Of a stretch of 64,000 nucleotides of DNA, positions 15,001 through 27,000 are shown piece by piece. A program made the position numbers and the translations under genes. The notes under the pieces were generated by a model. The model made no database searches and was not told the origin of the DNA. It saw only the letters and a program-made list of their open reading frames with translations. Origin of the DNA: Maea johnstoni (taxonomy: Eukaryota > Annelida > Polychaeta > Spionida > Magelonidae); the NCBI GenBank assembly GCA_963942565.1, contig OZ012685.1, positions 46,552,097 to 46,616,096 of the forward strand, in the 5' to 3' direction. The first letter of the stretch is position 1; each line of letters opens with the position of its first letter.

Positions 15001-18000
15001 GAAGTTGAACTCATTGCTCCTGAAGAGGCTGAGGAAGCCCCTGCAGAGCCAACTAAAGAGAAACCTGCAGAGGTGGAAGCAGAGGTTGTAGAAGTCGCTG
15101 CTGAGCCCATTGTAGAGAAGCTTGCAGAAGTAGAGAAAGAAGAAGCCCCTGAAGAAGCTGCAGTTGAAGCAGAGCCTGTAGTGACTGAAGTTCCTAGTGA
15201 AGAGGCTGAAGAAGCCCCATTAGAAGAGCCAGAAGTGACTGCAGTATCTCCAATCAAGGAGGTAGTTGAAATACCAGAAAAGGTCAAGGAAGTAGCTGTG
15301 GTGGAGGTAGAAGTTGAACCCAATGCTCCTAAAAAGGCTGAGGAAGCCCCTGCAGAGCCAACTGAAGAGAAACCTGCAGAGGTGGAAGCAGAGGTTGTAG
15401 AAGCCGCTGTTGAGCCCATTGAAAAGAAGCCAACTGAAGTGGAGGAAGAAGCCCCTGAAGAAGCTGCAGTTGAAGAGAAGCCTGAAGTGACTGAAATTCC
15501 TAGTGAAAAGGCTGAAGAAGCCCCATTAGAAGAGCCAGAAGTGACCGCAGTATCTCCAATCAAGGAGGTAATTGAAATCCCCGAAAAGGTCAAAGAAGTA
15601 GCTGTGGAGGAGGGAGCTGCTGAAGTGGTAGAAGTTGAACCCATAGCTCCAGAGAAGGTTGACGAAGCCGCTGCTGAGCCTGCTGAAGAAGAGCCTGCAG
15701 TGCTTGAAGAAGCCGCTGCTGAGCCTGTTGAAGAGAAATCAGCAGAAGTGGAGGTAGAAGAAGCCCCTGAAGAAGCAGTAGTTGAAGAGAAACTTGAAGT
15801 GACTGAAGGTCCAATTGAGGTAGCTGACGAAACCCAACTAGAAGAGCCAGAAGTGACCGCAGTATCTCCAATTGCGGAGGTAGTTGAAATCCCTGAAAAG
15901 GTCAAGGAAGTAGCTGTGGAGGAGGCAGCTGCTGAAGTGGTAGCAGTTGAACCCATTGCTCCTGAAGAGGCTGAGGAAGCCCCTGCAGAGCCAACTAAAG
16001 AGAAACCTACAGAGGTGGAAGCAGAGGTTGTAGAAGCCGCTGCTGAGCCCATTGTAGAGAAGCCTGCAGAAGTAGAGGAAGAAGAAGCCCCTGAAGAAGC
16101 TGTAGTAGAAGTACAGCCTGAAGAGACTGAAATTCCAATTGAGAAGCCTGAAGAAGCCCCATTAAAAGAGCCAGAAGTGACTGCAGTATCTCCAATTGCG
16201 GAGGTAGTTGAAATACCTGAAAAGGTCAAGGAAGTAGCTGTGGAGGAGGCAGCTGCTGAAGTGGTAAAACTTGAACCCATTGCTCCCAAAGAGGCTGAGG
16301 AAGCCCCTGCAGAGCCAGCTGAAGAGAAACCTGCAGAGATGGAAGCAGAGGTTGTAGAAGCCGCTGTTGAGCCCATTGAAAAGAAGCCAACAGAAGTGGA
16401 GGAAGAAGCCCCTGAAGAATCTGCAGTTGAAGAGAAGCCTGAAGTGACTGAAATTCCTAGTGAAAAGGCTGAAGAAGCCCCATTAGAAGAGCCAGAAGTC
16501 ACTGCAGTATCTCCAATTGCGGAGGTAGTTGAAATCCCCGAAAAGGTCAAGGAAGTAGCTGTGGAGGAGGCAGCTGCTGAAGTGGTAGAAGTTGAACTCA
16601 TTGCTCCTGAAGAGGCTGAGGAAGCCCCTGCAGAGCCAACTAAAGAGAAACCTGCAGAGGTGGAAGCAGAGGTTGTAGAAGTCGCTGCTGAGCCCATTGT
16701 AGAGAAGCTTGCAGAAGTAGAGAAAGAAGAAGCCCCTGAAGAAGCTGCAGTTGAAGCAGAGCCTGTAGTGACTGAAGTTCCTAGTGAAGAGGCTGAAGAA
16801 GCCCCATTAGAAGAGCCAGAAGTGACTGCAGTATCTCCAATCAAGGAGGTAGTTGAAATACCAGAAAAGGTCAAGGAAGTAGCTGTGGTGGAGGTAGAAG
16901 TTGAACCCAATGCTCCTAAAAAGGCTGAGGAAGCCCCTGCAGAGCCAACTGAAGAGAAACCTGCAGAGGTGGAAGCAGAGGTTGTAGAAGCCGCTGTTGA
17001 GCCCATTGAAAAGAAGCCAACTGAAGTGGAGGAAGAAGCCCCTGAAGAAGCTGCAGTTGAAGAGAAGCCTGAAGTGACTGAAATTCCTAGTGAAAAGGCT
17101 GAAGAAGCCCCATTAGAAGAGCCAGAAGTGACCGCAGTATCTCCAATCAAGGAGGTAATTGAAATCCCCGAAAAGGTCAAAGAAGTAGCTGTGGAGGAGG
17201 GAGCTGCTGAAGTGGTAGAAGTTGAACCCATAGCTCCAGAGAAGGTTGACGAAGCCGCTGCTGAGCCTGCTGAAGAAGAGCCTGCAGTGCTTGAAGAAGC
17301 CGCTGCTGAGCCTGTTAAAGAGAAATCAGCAGAAGTGGAGGTAGAAGAAGCCCCTGAAGAAGCAGTAGTTGAAGAGAAACTTGAAGTGACTGAAGGTCCA
17401 ATTGAGGTAGCTGACGAAACCCAACTAGAAGAGCCAGAAGTGACCGCAGTATCTCCAATTGCGGAGGGAGTTGAAATCCCTGAAAAGGTCAAGGAAGTAG
17501 CTGTGGAGGAGGCAGCTGCTGAAGTGGTAGAAGTTGAACTCATTGCTCCTGAAGAGGCTGAGGAAGCCCCTGCAGAGCCAACTGAAGAGAAACCTGCAGG
17601 GGTGGAAGCAGAGGTTGTAGAAGTCGCTGCTGAGCCCATTGTAGAGAAGCTTGCAGAAGTAGAGAAAGAAGAAGCCCCTGAAGAAGCTGCAGTTGAAGCA
17701 GAGCCTGTAGTGACTGAAGTTCCTAGTGAAGAGGCTGAAGAAGCCCCATTAGAAGAGCCAGAGGTGACTGCAGTATCTCAAATCAAGGAGGTAGTTGAAA
17801 TACCAGAAAAGGTCAAGGAAGTAGCTGTGGAGGAGGCAGAAGTTGAACCCATTGCTCCTAAAAAGGCTGAGGAAGCCCCTGCAGAGGTGGAAGCAGAGGT
17901 TGTAGAAGCCGCTGCTGAGCCTATTGTAATGAAGCGTGCAGAAGTAGAGAAAGAAAAAGCCCCTGAAGAAGCTGTAGTTGAAGCAGAGCCTGTAGTGACT

Positions 18001-21000
18001 GAAGTTCCTAGTGAAGAGGCTGAAGAAGCCCCATTAGAAGAGCCAGAAGTGACTGCAGTATCTCCAATCAAGGAGGTAATTGAAATCCCCGAAAAGGTCA
18101 AAGAAGTAGCTGTGGAGGAGGCAGCTGCTGAAGTGGTAGAAGTTGAACCTATAGCTCCAGAGAAGGTTGAAGAAGCCGCTGCTGAGCCTGCTGAAGAAGA
18201 GCCTGCAGTGCTTGAAGAAGCTGCTGCTGAGCCTGTTGAAGAGAAATCAGCAGAAGTGGAGGTAGCAGAAGCCCCTGAAGAAGCAGTAGTTGAAGAGAAG
18301 CTTGATGTGACTGAAGTTCCCATTGAGGTAGCTGAAGAAACCCAACTAGAAGAGCCAGAAGTGACCGCAGTATATCCAGTCAAGGAGGTAGTTGAAATCC
18401 CTGAAAAGGTCAAGGAAGTAGCTGTGGAGGAGGCAGCTGCTGAAGTGGTAGAAGTTGAACTCATTGCTCCTGAAGAGGCTGAGGAAGCCCCTGCAGAGCC
18501 AACTGAAGAGAAACCTGCAGAGGTGGAAGCAGAGGTTGTAGAAGCCGCTGCTGAGCCCATTGTAGAGAAGCTTGCAGAAGTAGAGAAAGAAAAAGCCCCT
18601 GAAGAAGCTGTAGTTGAAGCAGAGCCTGTAGTGACTGAAGTTCCTAGTGAAGAGGCTGAAGAAGCCCCATTAGAAGAGCCAGAAGTGACTGCAGTATCTC
18701 CAATCAAGGAGGTAATTGAAATCCCCGAAAAGGTCAAAGAAGTAGCTGTGGAGGAGGCACCTGCTGAAGTGGTAGAAGTTGAACCCATAGCTCCAGAGAA
18801 GGTTGAAAAAGCCGCTGCTGGGCCTGCTGAAGAAGAGCCTGCAGTGCTTGAAGAAGCTGCTGCTGAGCCTGTTGAAGAGAAATCAGCAGAAGTGGAGGTA
18901 GCAGAAGCCCCTGAAGAAGCAGTAGTTAAAGAGAAGCTTGATGTGACTGAAGTTCCCATTGAGGTAGCTGAAGAAACCCAACTAGAAGAGCCAGAAGTGA
19001 CCGCAGTATCTCCAGTCAAGGAGGTAGTTGAAATCCCTGAAAAGGTCAAGGAAGTAGCTGTGGAGGAGGCAGCTGCTGAAGTGGTAGAAGTTGAACTCAT
19101 TGCTCCTGAAGAGGCTGAGGAAGCCCCTGCAGAGCCAACTGAAGAGAAACCTGCAGAGGTGGAAGCAGAGGTTGTAGAAGTCGCTGCTGAGCCCATTGTA
19201 GAGAAGCTTGCAGAAGTAGAGAAAGAAGAAGCCCCTGAAGAAGCTGTAGTTGAAGCAGAGCCTGTAGTGACTGAAGTTCCTAGTGAAGAGGCTGAAGAAG
19301 CCCCATTAGAAGAGCCAGAAGTGACTGCAGTATCTCCAATCAATGAGGTAGTTGAAATACCAGAAAAGGTCAAGGAAGTAGCTGTGGAGGAGGCAGAAGT
19401 TGAACCCATTGCTCCTGAAGAGGCTGAGGAAGCCCCTGCAGACCCAACTAAAGAGAAACTTACAGAGGTGGAAGCAGAGGTTGTAGAAGCCGCTGCTGAG
19501 CCCATTGTAGAGAAGCCTGCAGAAGTAGAGGAAGAAGAAGCCCCTGAAGAAGCTGTAGTTGAAGCAGAGCCTGTAGTGACTGAAGTTCCTAGTGAACAGG
19601 CTGAAGAAGCCCCATTAGAAGAGCCAGAAGTGACTGCAGTATCTCCAATTGCGGAGGTAGTTGAAATACCTGAAAAGGTCAAGGAAGTAGCTGTGGAGGA
19701 GGCAGAAGTTGAACCCATTGCTCCTGAAGAGGCTGAGGAAGCCCCTGCAGAGCCAACTGAAGAGAAACCTGCAGGGGTGGAAGCAGAGGTTGTAGAAGTC
19801 GCTGCTGAGCCCATTGTAGAGAAGCTTGCAGAAGTAGAGAAAGAAGAAGCCCCTGAAGAAGCTGCAGTTGAAGCAGAGCCTGTAGTGACTGAAGTTCCTA
19901 GTGAAGAGGCTGAAGAAGCCCCATTAGAAGAGCCAGAGGTGACTGCAGTATCTCAAATCAAGGAGGTAGTTGAAATACCAGAAAAGGTCAAGGAAGTAGC
20001 TGTGGAGGAGGCAGAAGTTGAACCCATTGCTCCTAAAAAGGCTGAGGAAGCCCCTGCAGAGGTGGAAGCAGAGGTTGTAGAAGCCGCTGCTGAGCCTATT
20101 GTAATGAAGCGTGCAGAAGTAGAGAAAGAAAAAGCCCCTGAAGAAGCTGTAGTTGAAGCAGAGCCTGTAGTGACTGAAGTTCCTAGTGAAGAGGCTGAAG
20201 AAGCCCCATTAGAAGAGCCAGAAGTGACTGCAGTATCTCCAATCAAGGAGGTAATTGAAATCCCCGAAAAGGTCAAAGAAGTAGCTGTGGAGGAGGCAGC
20301 TGCTGAAGTGGTAGAAGTTGAACCTATAGCTCCAGAGAAGGTTGAAGAAGCCGCTGCTGAGCCTGCTGAAGAAGAGCCTGCAGTGCTTGAAGAAGCTGCT
20401 GCTGAGCCTGTTGAAGAGAAATCAGCAGAAGTGGAGGTAGCAGAAGCCCCTGAAGAAGCAGTAGTTGAAGAGAAGCTTGATGTGACTGAAGTTCCCATTG
20501 AGGTAGCTGAAGAAACCCAACTAGAAGAGCCAGAAGTGACCGCAGTATCTCCAGTCAAGGAGGTAGTTGAAATCCCTGAAAAGGTCAAGGAAGTAGCTGT
20601 GGAGGAGGCAGCTGCTGAAGTGGTAGAAGTTGAACTCATTGCTCCTGAAGAGGCTGAGGAAGCCCCTGCAGAGCCAACTGAAGAGAAACCTGCAGAGGTG
20701 GAAGCAGAGGTTGTAGAAGCCGCTGCTGAGCCCATTGTAGAGAAGCTTGCAGAAGTAGAGAAAGAAAAAGCCCCTGAAGAAGCTGTAGTTGAAGCAGAGC
20801 CTGTAGTGACTGAAGTTCCTAGTGAAGAGGCTGAAGAAGCCCCATTAGAAGAGCCAGAAGTGACTGCAGTATCTCCAATCAAGGAGGTAATTGAAATCCC
20901 CGAAAAGGTCAAAGAAGTAGCTGTGGAGGAGGCACCTGCTGAAGTGGTAGAAGTTGAACCCATAGCTCCAGAGAAGGTTGAAAAAGCCGCTGCTGGGCCT

Positions 21001-24000
21001 GCTGAAGAAGAGCCTGCAGTGCTTGAAGAAGCTGCTGCTGAGCCTGTTGAAGAGAAATCAGCAGAAGTGGAGGTAGCAGAAGCCCCTGAAGAAGCAGTAG
21101 TTAAAGAGAAGCTTGATGTGACTGAAGTTCCCATTGAGGTAGCTGAAGAAACCCAACTAGAAGAGCCAGAAGTGACCGCAGTATCTCCAGTCAAGGAGGT
21201 AGTTGAAATCCCTGAAAAGGTCAAGGAAGTAGCTGTGGAGGAGGCAGCTGCTGAAGTGGTAGAAGTTGAACTCATTGCTCCTGAAGAGGCTGAGGAAGCC
21301 CCTGCAGAGCCAACTGAAGAGAAACCTGCAGAGGTGGAAGCAGAGGTTGTAGAAGCCGCTGCTGAGCCCATTGTAGAGAAGCCTGCAGAAGTAGAGGAAG
21401 AAGAAGCCCCTGAAGAAGCTGTAGTTGAAGCAGAGCCTGTAGTGACTGAAGTTCCTAGTGAACAGGCTGAAGAAGCCCCATTAGAAGAGCCAGAAGTGAC
21501 TGCAGTATCTCCAATTGCGGAGGTAGTTGAAATACCTGAAAAGGTCAAGGAAGTAGCTGTGGAGGAGGCAGAAGTTGAACCCATTGCTCCTGAAGAGGCT
21601 GAGGAAGCCCCTGCAGAGCCAACTGAAGAGAAACCTGCAGAGGTGGAAGCAGAGGTTGAAGAAGCCGCTGCTGAGCCCATTGTAATGAAGCGTGCAGAAG
21701 TAGAGAAAGAAAAAGCCCCTGAAGAAGCTGTAGTTGAAGCAGAGCCTGTAGTGACTGAAGTTCCTAGTGAAGAGGCTGAAGAAGCCCCATTAGAAGAGCC
21801 AGAAGTGACTGCAGTATCTCCAATCAAGGAGGTTGTTGAAATACCAGAAAAGGTCAAGGAAGTAGCTGTGGAGGAGGCAGAAGTTGAACCCATTGCTCCT
21901 GAAAAGGCTGAGGAAGCCCCTGCAGTGCCAACTGAAGAGAAACCTTCAGAGGTGGAAGCAGAGGTTGTAGAAGCCGCTGCTAAGCCCATTGTAATGAAGC
22001 GTGCAGAAGTAGAGAAAGAAGAAGCCCCTAAAGAAGCTGTAGTTGAAGCAGAGCCTGTAGTGACTGAAGTTCCTAGTGAAGGGGCTGAAGAAGCCCCATT
22101 AGAAGAGCCAGAAGTGACTGCAGTATCTCCAATCAAGGAAGTAATTGAAATCCCCGAAAAGGTCAAAGAAGTAGCTGTGGAGGAGGCAGCTGCTGAAGTG
22201 GTAGAAGTTGAACCCATAGCTCCAGAGAAGGTTGACGAAGCCGCTGCTGAGCCTGCTGAAGAAGAGCCTGCAGTGCTTGAAGAAGCTGCTGCTGAGCCTG
22301 TTGAAGAGAAATCAGCAGAAGTGGAGGTAGCAGAAGCCCCTGAAGATGCAGTAGTTGAAGAGAAGCTTGAAGTGACTGAAGGATCAATTGAGGTAGCTGA
22401 CGAAACCCAACTAGAAGAGCCAGAAGTGACCGCAGTATCTCCAGTCAAGGAGGTAGTTGAAATCCCTGAAAAGGTCAAGGAAGTAGCTGTGGAGGAGGCA
22501 GCTGCTGAAGTGGTAGAAGTTGAACCCATAGCTCCAGAGAAGGTTGACGAAGCCGCTGCTGAGCCTGCTGAAGAAGAGCCTGCAGTGCTTGAAGAAGCTG
22601 CTGCTGAGCCTGTTGAAGAGAAATCAGCAGAAGTGGAGGTAGCAGAAGCCCCTGAAGAAGCAGTAGTTGAAGAGAAGCTTGAAGTGACTGAAGGATCAAT
22701 TGAGGTAGCTGAAGAAACCCAACTAGAAGAGCCAGAAGTGACCGCAGTATCTCCAGTCAAGGAGGTAGTTGAAATCCCTGAAAAGGTCAAGGAAGTAGCT
22801 GTGGAGGAGGCAGCTGCTGAAGTGGTAGAAGTTGAACTCATTGCTCCTGAAGAGGCTGAGGAAGCCCCTGCAGAGCCAACTGAAGAGAAACCTGCAGAGG
22901 TGGAAGCAGAGGTTGTAGAAGCCGCTGCTGAGCCCATTGTAGAGAAGCTTGCAGAAGTAGAGAAAGAAGAAGCCCCTGAAGAAGCTGTAGTTGAAGCAGA
23001 GCCTGTAGTGACTGAAGTTCCTAGAGAAGAGGCTGAAGAAGCCCCATTAGAAGAGCCAGAAGTGACTGCAGTATCTCCAATCAATGAGGTAGTTGAAATA
23101 CCAGAAAAGGTCAAGGAAGTAGCTGTGGAGGAGGCAGAAGTTGAACCCATTGCTCCTGAAGAGGCTGAGGAAGCCCCTGCAGAGCCAACTAAAGAGAAAC
23201 CTACAGAGGTGGAAGCAGAGGTTGTAGAAGCCGCTGCTGAGCCCATTGTAGAGAAGCCTGCAGAAGTAGAGGAAGAAGAAGCCCCTGAAGAAGCTGTAGT
23301 TGAAGCAGAGCCTGTAGTGACTGAAGTTCCTAGTGAAGAGGCTGAAGAAGCCCCATTAGAAGAGCCAGAAGTGACTGCAGTATCTCCAATCAAGGAGGTA
23401 GTTGAAATACCAGAAATGGTCAAGGAAGTAGCTGTGGAGGAGGCAGAAGTTGAACCCATTGCTCCTGAAAAGGCTGAGGAAGCCCCTGCAGAGCCAACTG
23501 AAGAGAAACCTGCAGAGGTGGAAGCAGAGGTTGTAGAAGCCGCTGCTAAGCCCATTGTAATGAAGCGTGCAGAAGTAGAGAAAGAAGAAGCCCCTAAAGA
23601 AGCTGTAGTTGAAGCAGAGCCTGTAGGGACTAAAGTTCCTAGTGAAGAGGCTGAAGAAGCCCCATTAGAAGAGCCAGAAGTGACTGCAGTATCTCCAATC
23701 AAGGAGGTAGTTGAAATACCAGAAAAGGTCAAAGAAGTAGCTGTGGAGGAGGCAGAAGTTGAACCCATTGCTCCTGAAGAGGCTGAGGAAGCCCCTGCAG
23801 AGCTAACTGAAGAGAAACCTGCAGAGGTGGAAGCAGAGGTAGAAGCCGCTGCTGAACCCATTGTAATGAAGCTTGCAGAAGTAGAGAAAGAAGAAGCCCC
23901 TGAAGAAGCTGTAGTTGAAGCAGAGCCTGTAGTGACTGAAGGTCCTAGTGAAGAGGCTGAAGAAGCCCCATTAGAAGAGCCAGAAGTGACTGCAGTATCT

Positions 24001-27000
24001 CCAATGAAGGAGGTAGTTGAAATCCCTGAAAAGGTCAAGGAAGTAGCTGTGGAGGAGGCAGCTACTGAAGTGGTAGCAGTTGAACCCATTGCTCCTGAAG
24101 AGGCTGAGGAAGCCCCTGCAGAGCCAACTAAAGAGAAACCTACAGAGGTGGAAGCAGAGGTTGTAGAAGCCGCTGCTGAGCCCATTGTAGAGAAGCCTGC
24201 AGAAGTAGAGGAAGAGGAAGACCCTGAAGAAGCTATAGTAGAAGTACAGCCTGAAGTGACTGAAATTCCAATTGAGAAGCCTGAAGAAGCCCAATTAGAA
24301 GAGCCAGAAGTGACTGCAGTATCTCCAATTGCGGAGGTAGTTGAAATCCCTGAAAAGGTTAAGGAAGTAGCTGTGGAGGAGGCAGCTGCTGAAGTGGTAA
24401 AAGTTGAACCCATTGCTCCTAAAGAGGCTGAGGAAGCCCCTGCAGAGCCAACTGAAGAGAAACCTGCAGAGGTGGAAGCAGAGGTTGTAGAAGCTGCTGT
24501 TGAGCCCATTGAAGAGAAGCCAACAGAAGTGGAGGAAGAAGCCCCTGAAGAAGCTGCAGTTGAAGAGAAGCCTGAAGTGACTGAAATTCCTAGTGAAAAG
24601 GCTGAAGAAGCCCCATTAAAAGAGCCAGAAGTGACCACAGTATCTCCAATGAAGGAGGTAGTTGAAATACCGGAAAAGGTCAAGGAAGTAGCTGTGGAGG
24701 AGGCAGCTGCTGAAGTGGTAAAAGTTGAACCCATTGCTCCTGAAGAGGCTGAGGAAGCCCCTGCAGAGCCAACTGAAGAGAAACCTGCAGAGGTGGAAGC
24801 AGAGGTTGTAGAAGCCGCTGCTGAGCCCATTGTAGAGAAGCTTGCAGAAGTAGAGAAAGAAGAAGCTGTAGTCGAAGCAGAGCCTGTAGTGACTGAAGTT
24901 CTTAGTGAAGAGGCTGAAGAAGCCCCATTAGAAGAGCCAGAAGTGACTGCAGTATCTCCAATCAAGGAGGTAGTTGAAATACCAGAAAAGGTCAAAGAAT
25001 TAGATGTGGAGGAGGCAGAAGTTGAACCCATTGCTCCTGAAGAGGCTGAGGAAGCCCCTGCAGAGCTAACTGAAGAGAAACCTGCAGAGGTGGAAGCAGA
25101 GGTAGAAACCGCTGCTGAGCCCATTGTAATGAAGCTTGCAGAAGTAGAGAAAGAAGAAGCCCCTGAAGAAGCTGTAGTTGAAGCAGAGCCTGTAGTGACT
25201 GAAGGTCCTAGTGAAGAGGCTGAAGAAGCCCCATTAGAAGAGCCAGAAGTGACTGCAGTATCTCCAATGAAGGAGGTAGTTGAAATACCTGAAAAGGTCA
25301 AGGGAGTAGCTGTGGAGGAGGCAGCTACTGAAGTGGTAGCAGTTGAACCCATTGCTCCTGAAGAGGCTGAGGAAGCCCCTGCAGAGCCAACTGAAGAGAA
25401 ACCTGCAGAGGTGGAAGCAGAGGTTGTAGAAGCCGCTGCTGAGCCCATTGTAGAGAAGCTTGCAGAAGTAGAGAAAGAAGAAGCTGTAGTCGAAGCAGAG
25501 CCTGTAGTGACTGAAGTTCTTAGTGAAGAGGCTGAAGAAGCCCCATTAGAAGAGCCAGAAGTGACTGCAGTATCTCCAATCAAGGAGGTAGTTGAAATAC
25601 CAGAAAAGGTCAAGGAAGTAGCTGTGGAGGAGGCAGCTACTGAAGTGGTAGCAGTTGAACCCATTGCTCCTGAAGAGGCTGAGGAAGCCCCTGCAGAGCC
25701 AACTAAAGAGAAACCTACAGAGGTGGAAGCAGAGGTTGTAGAAGCCGCTGCTGAGCCCATTGTAGAGAAGCCAGCTGAAGTAGAGGAAGAGGAAGACCCT
25801 GAAGAAGCTATAGTAGAAGTACAGCCTGAAGTGACTGAAATTCCAATTGAGAAGCCTGAAGAAGCCCCATTAGAAGAGCCAGAAGTGACTGCAGTATCTC
25901 CAATTGCGGAGGTAGTTGAAATCCCTGAAAAGGTTAAGGAAGTAGCTGTGGAGGAGGCAGCTGCTGAAGTGGTAAAAGTTGAACCCATTGCTCCTGAAGA
26001 GGCTGAGGAAGCCCCTGCAGAGCCAACTAAAGAGAAACCTACAGAGGTGGAAGCAGAGGTTGTAGAAGCCGCTGCTGAGCCCATTGTAGAGAAGCCTGCA
26101 GAAGTAGAGGAAGAGGAAGACCCTGAAGAAGCTATAGTAGAAGTACAGCCTGAAGTGACTGAAATTCCAATTGAGAAGCCTGAAGAAGCCCCATTAGAAG
26201 AGCCAGAAGTGACTGCAGTATCTCCAATCAAGGAGGTAGTTGAAATACCAGAAAAGGTCAAAGAAGTAGCTGTGGAGGAGGCAGAAGTTGAACCCATTGC
26301 TCCTGAAGAGGCTGAGGAAGCCCCTGCAGAGCTAACTGAAGAGAAACCTGCAGAGGTGGAAGCAGAGGTAGAAACCGCTGCTGAGCCCATTGTAATGAAG
26401 CTTGCAGAAGTAGAGAAAGAAGAAGCCCCTGAAGAAGCCGTAGTTGAAGCAGATCCTGTTGTGACTGAAGTTCCTAGTGAAGAGGCTGAAGAAGCCCCAT
26501 TAGAAGAGCCAGAAGTGACTGCAGTATCTCCAATCAAGGAGGTAATTGAAATCCCCGAAAAGGTCAAAGAGGTAGCTGTGGAGGAGGAAGCTGCTGAAGT
26601 GGTAGAAGTTGAACCCATAGCTCCAGAGAAGGTTGAAGAAGCCGCTGCTGAGCCTGCTGAAGAAGAGCCTACAGTGCTTAAAGAAGCCGCTGCTGAGCCT
26701 GTTGAAGAGAAATCAGCAGAAGTGGAGGTAGAAGAAGCCCCTGAAGAAGCAGTAGTTGAAGAAAAGCTTGAAGTGACTGAAGTTCCCATTGAGGTAGCTG
26801 AAGAAACCCAACTAGAAGAGCCAGAAGTGACCACAGTATCTCCAGTCAAGGAGGTAGTTGAAATCCCTGAAAAGGTCAAGGAAGTAGCTGTGGAGGAGGC
26901 AGCTGCTGAAGTGGTAAAAGTTGAACCCATTGCTCCTGAAGAGGCTGAGGAAGCCCCTGCAGAGCCAACTGAAGAGAAACCTGCAGAGGTGGAAGCAGAG

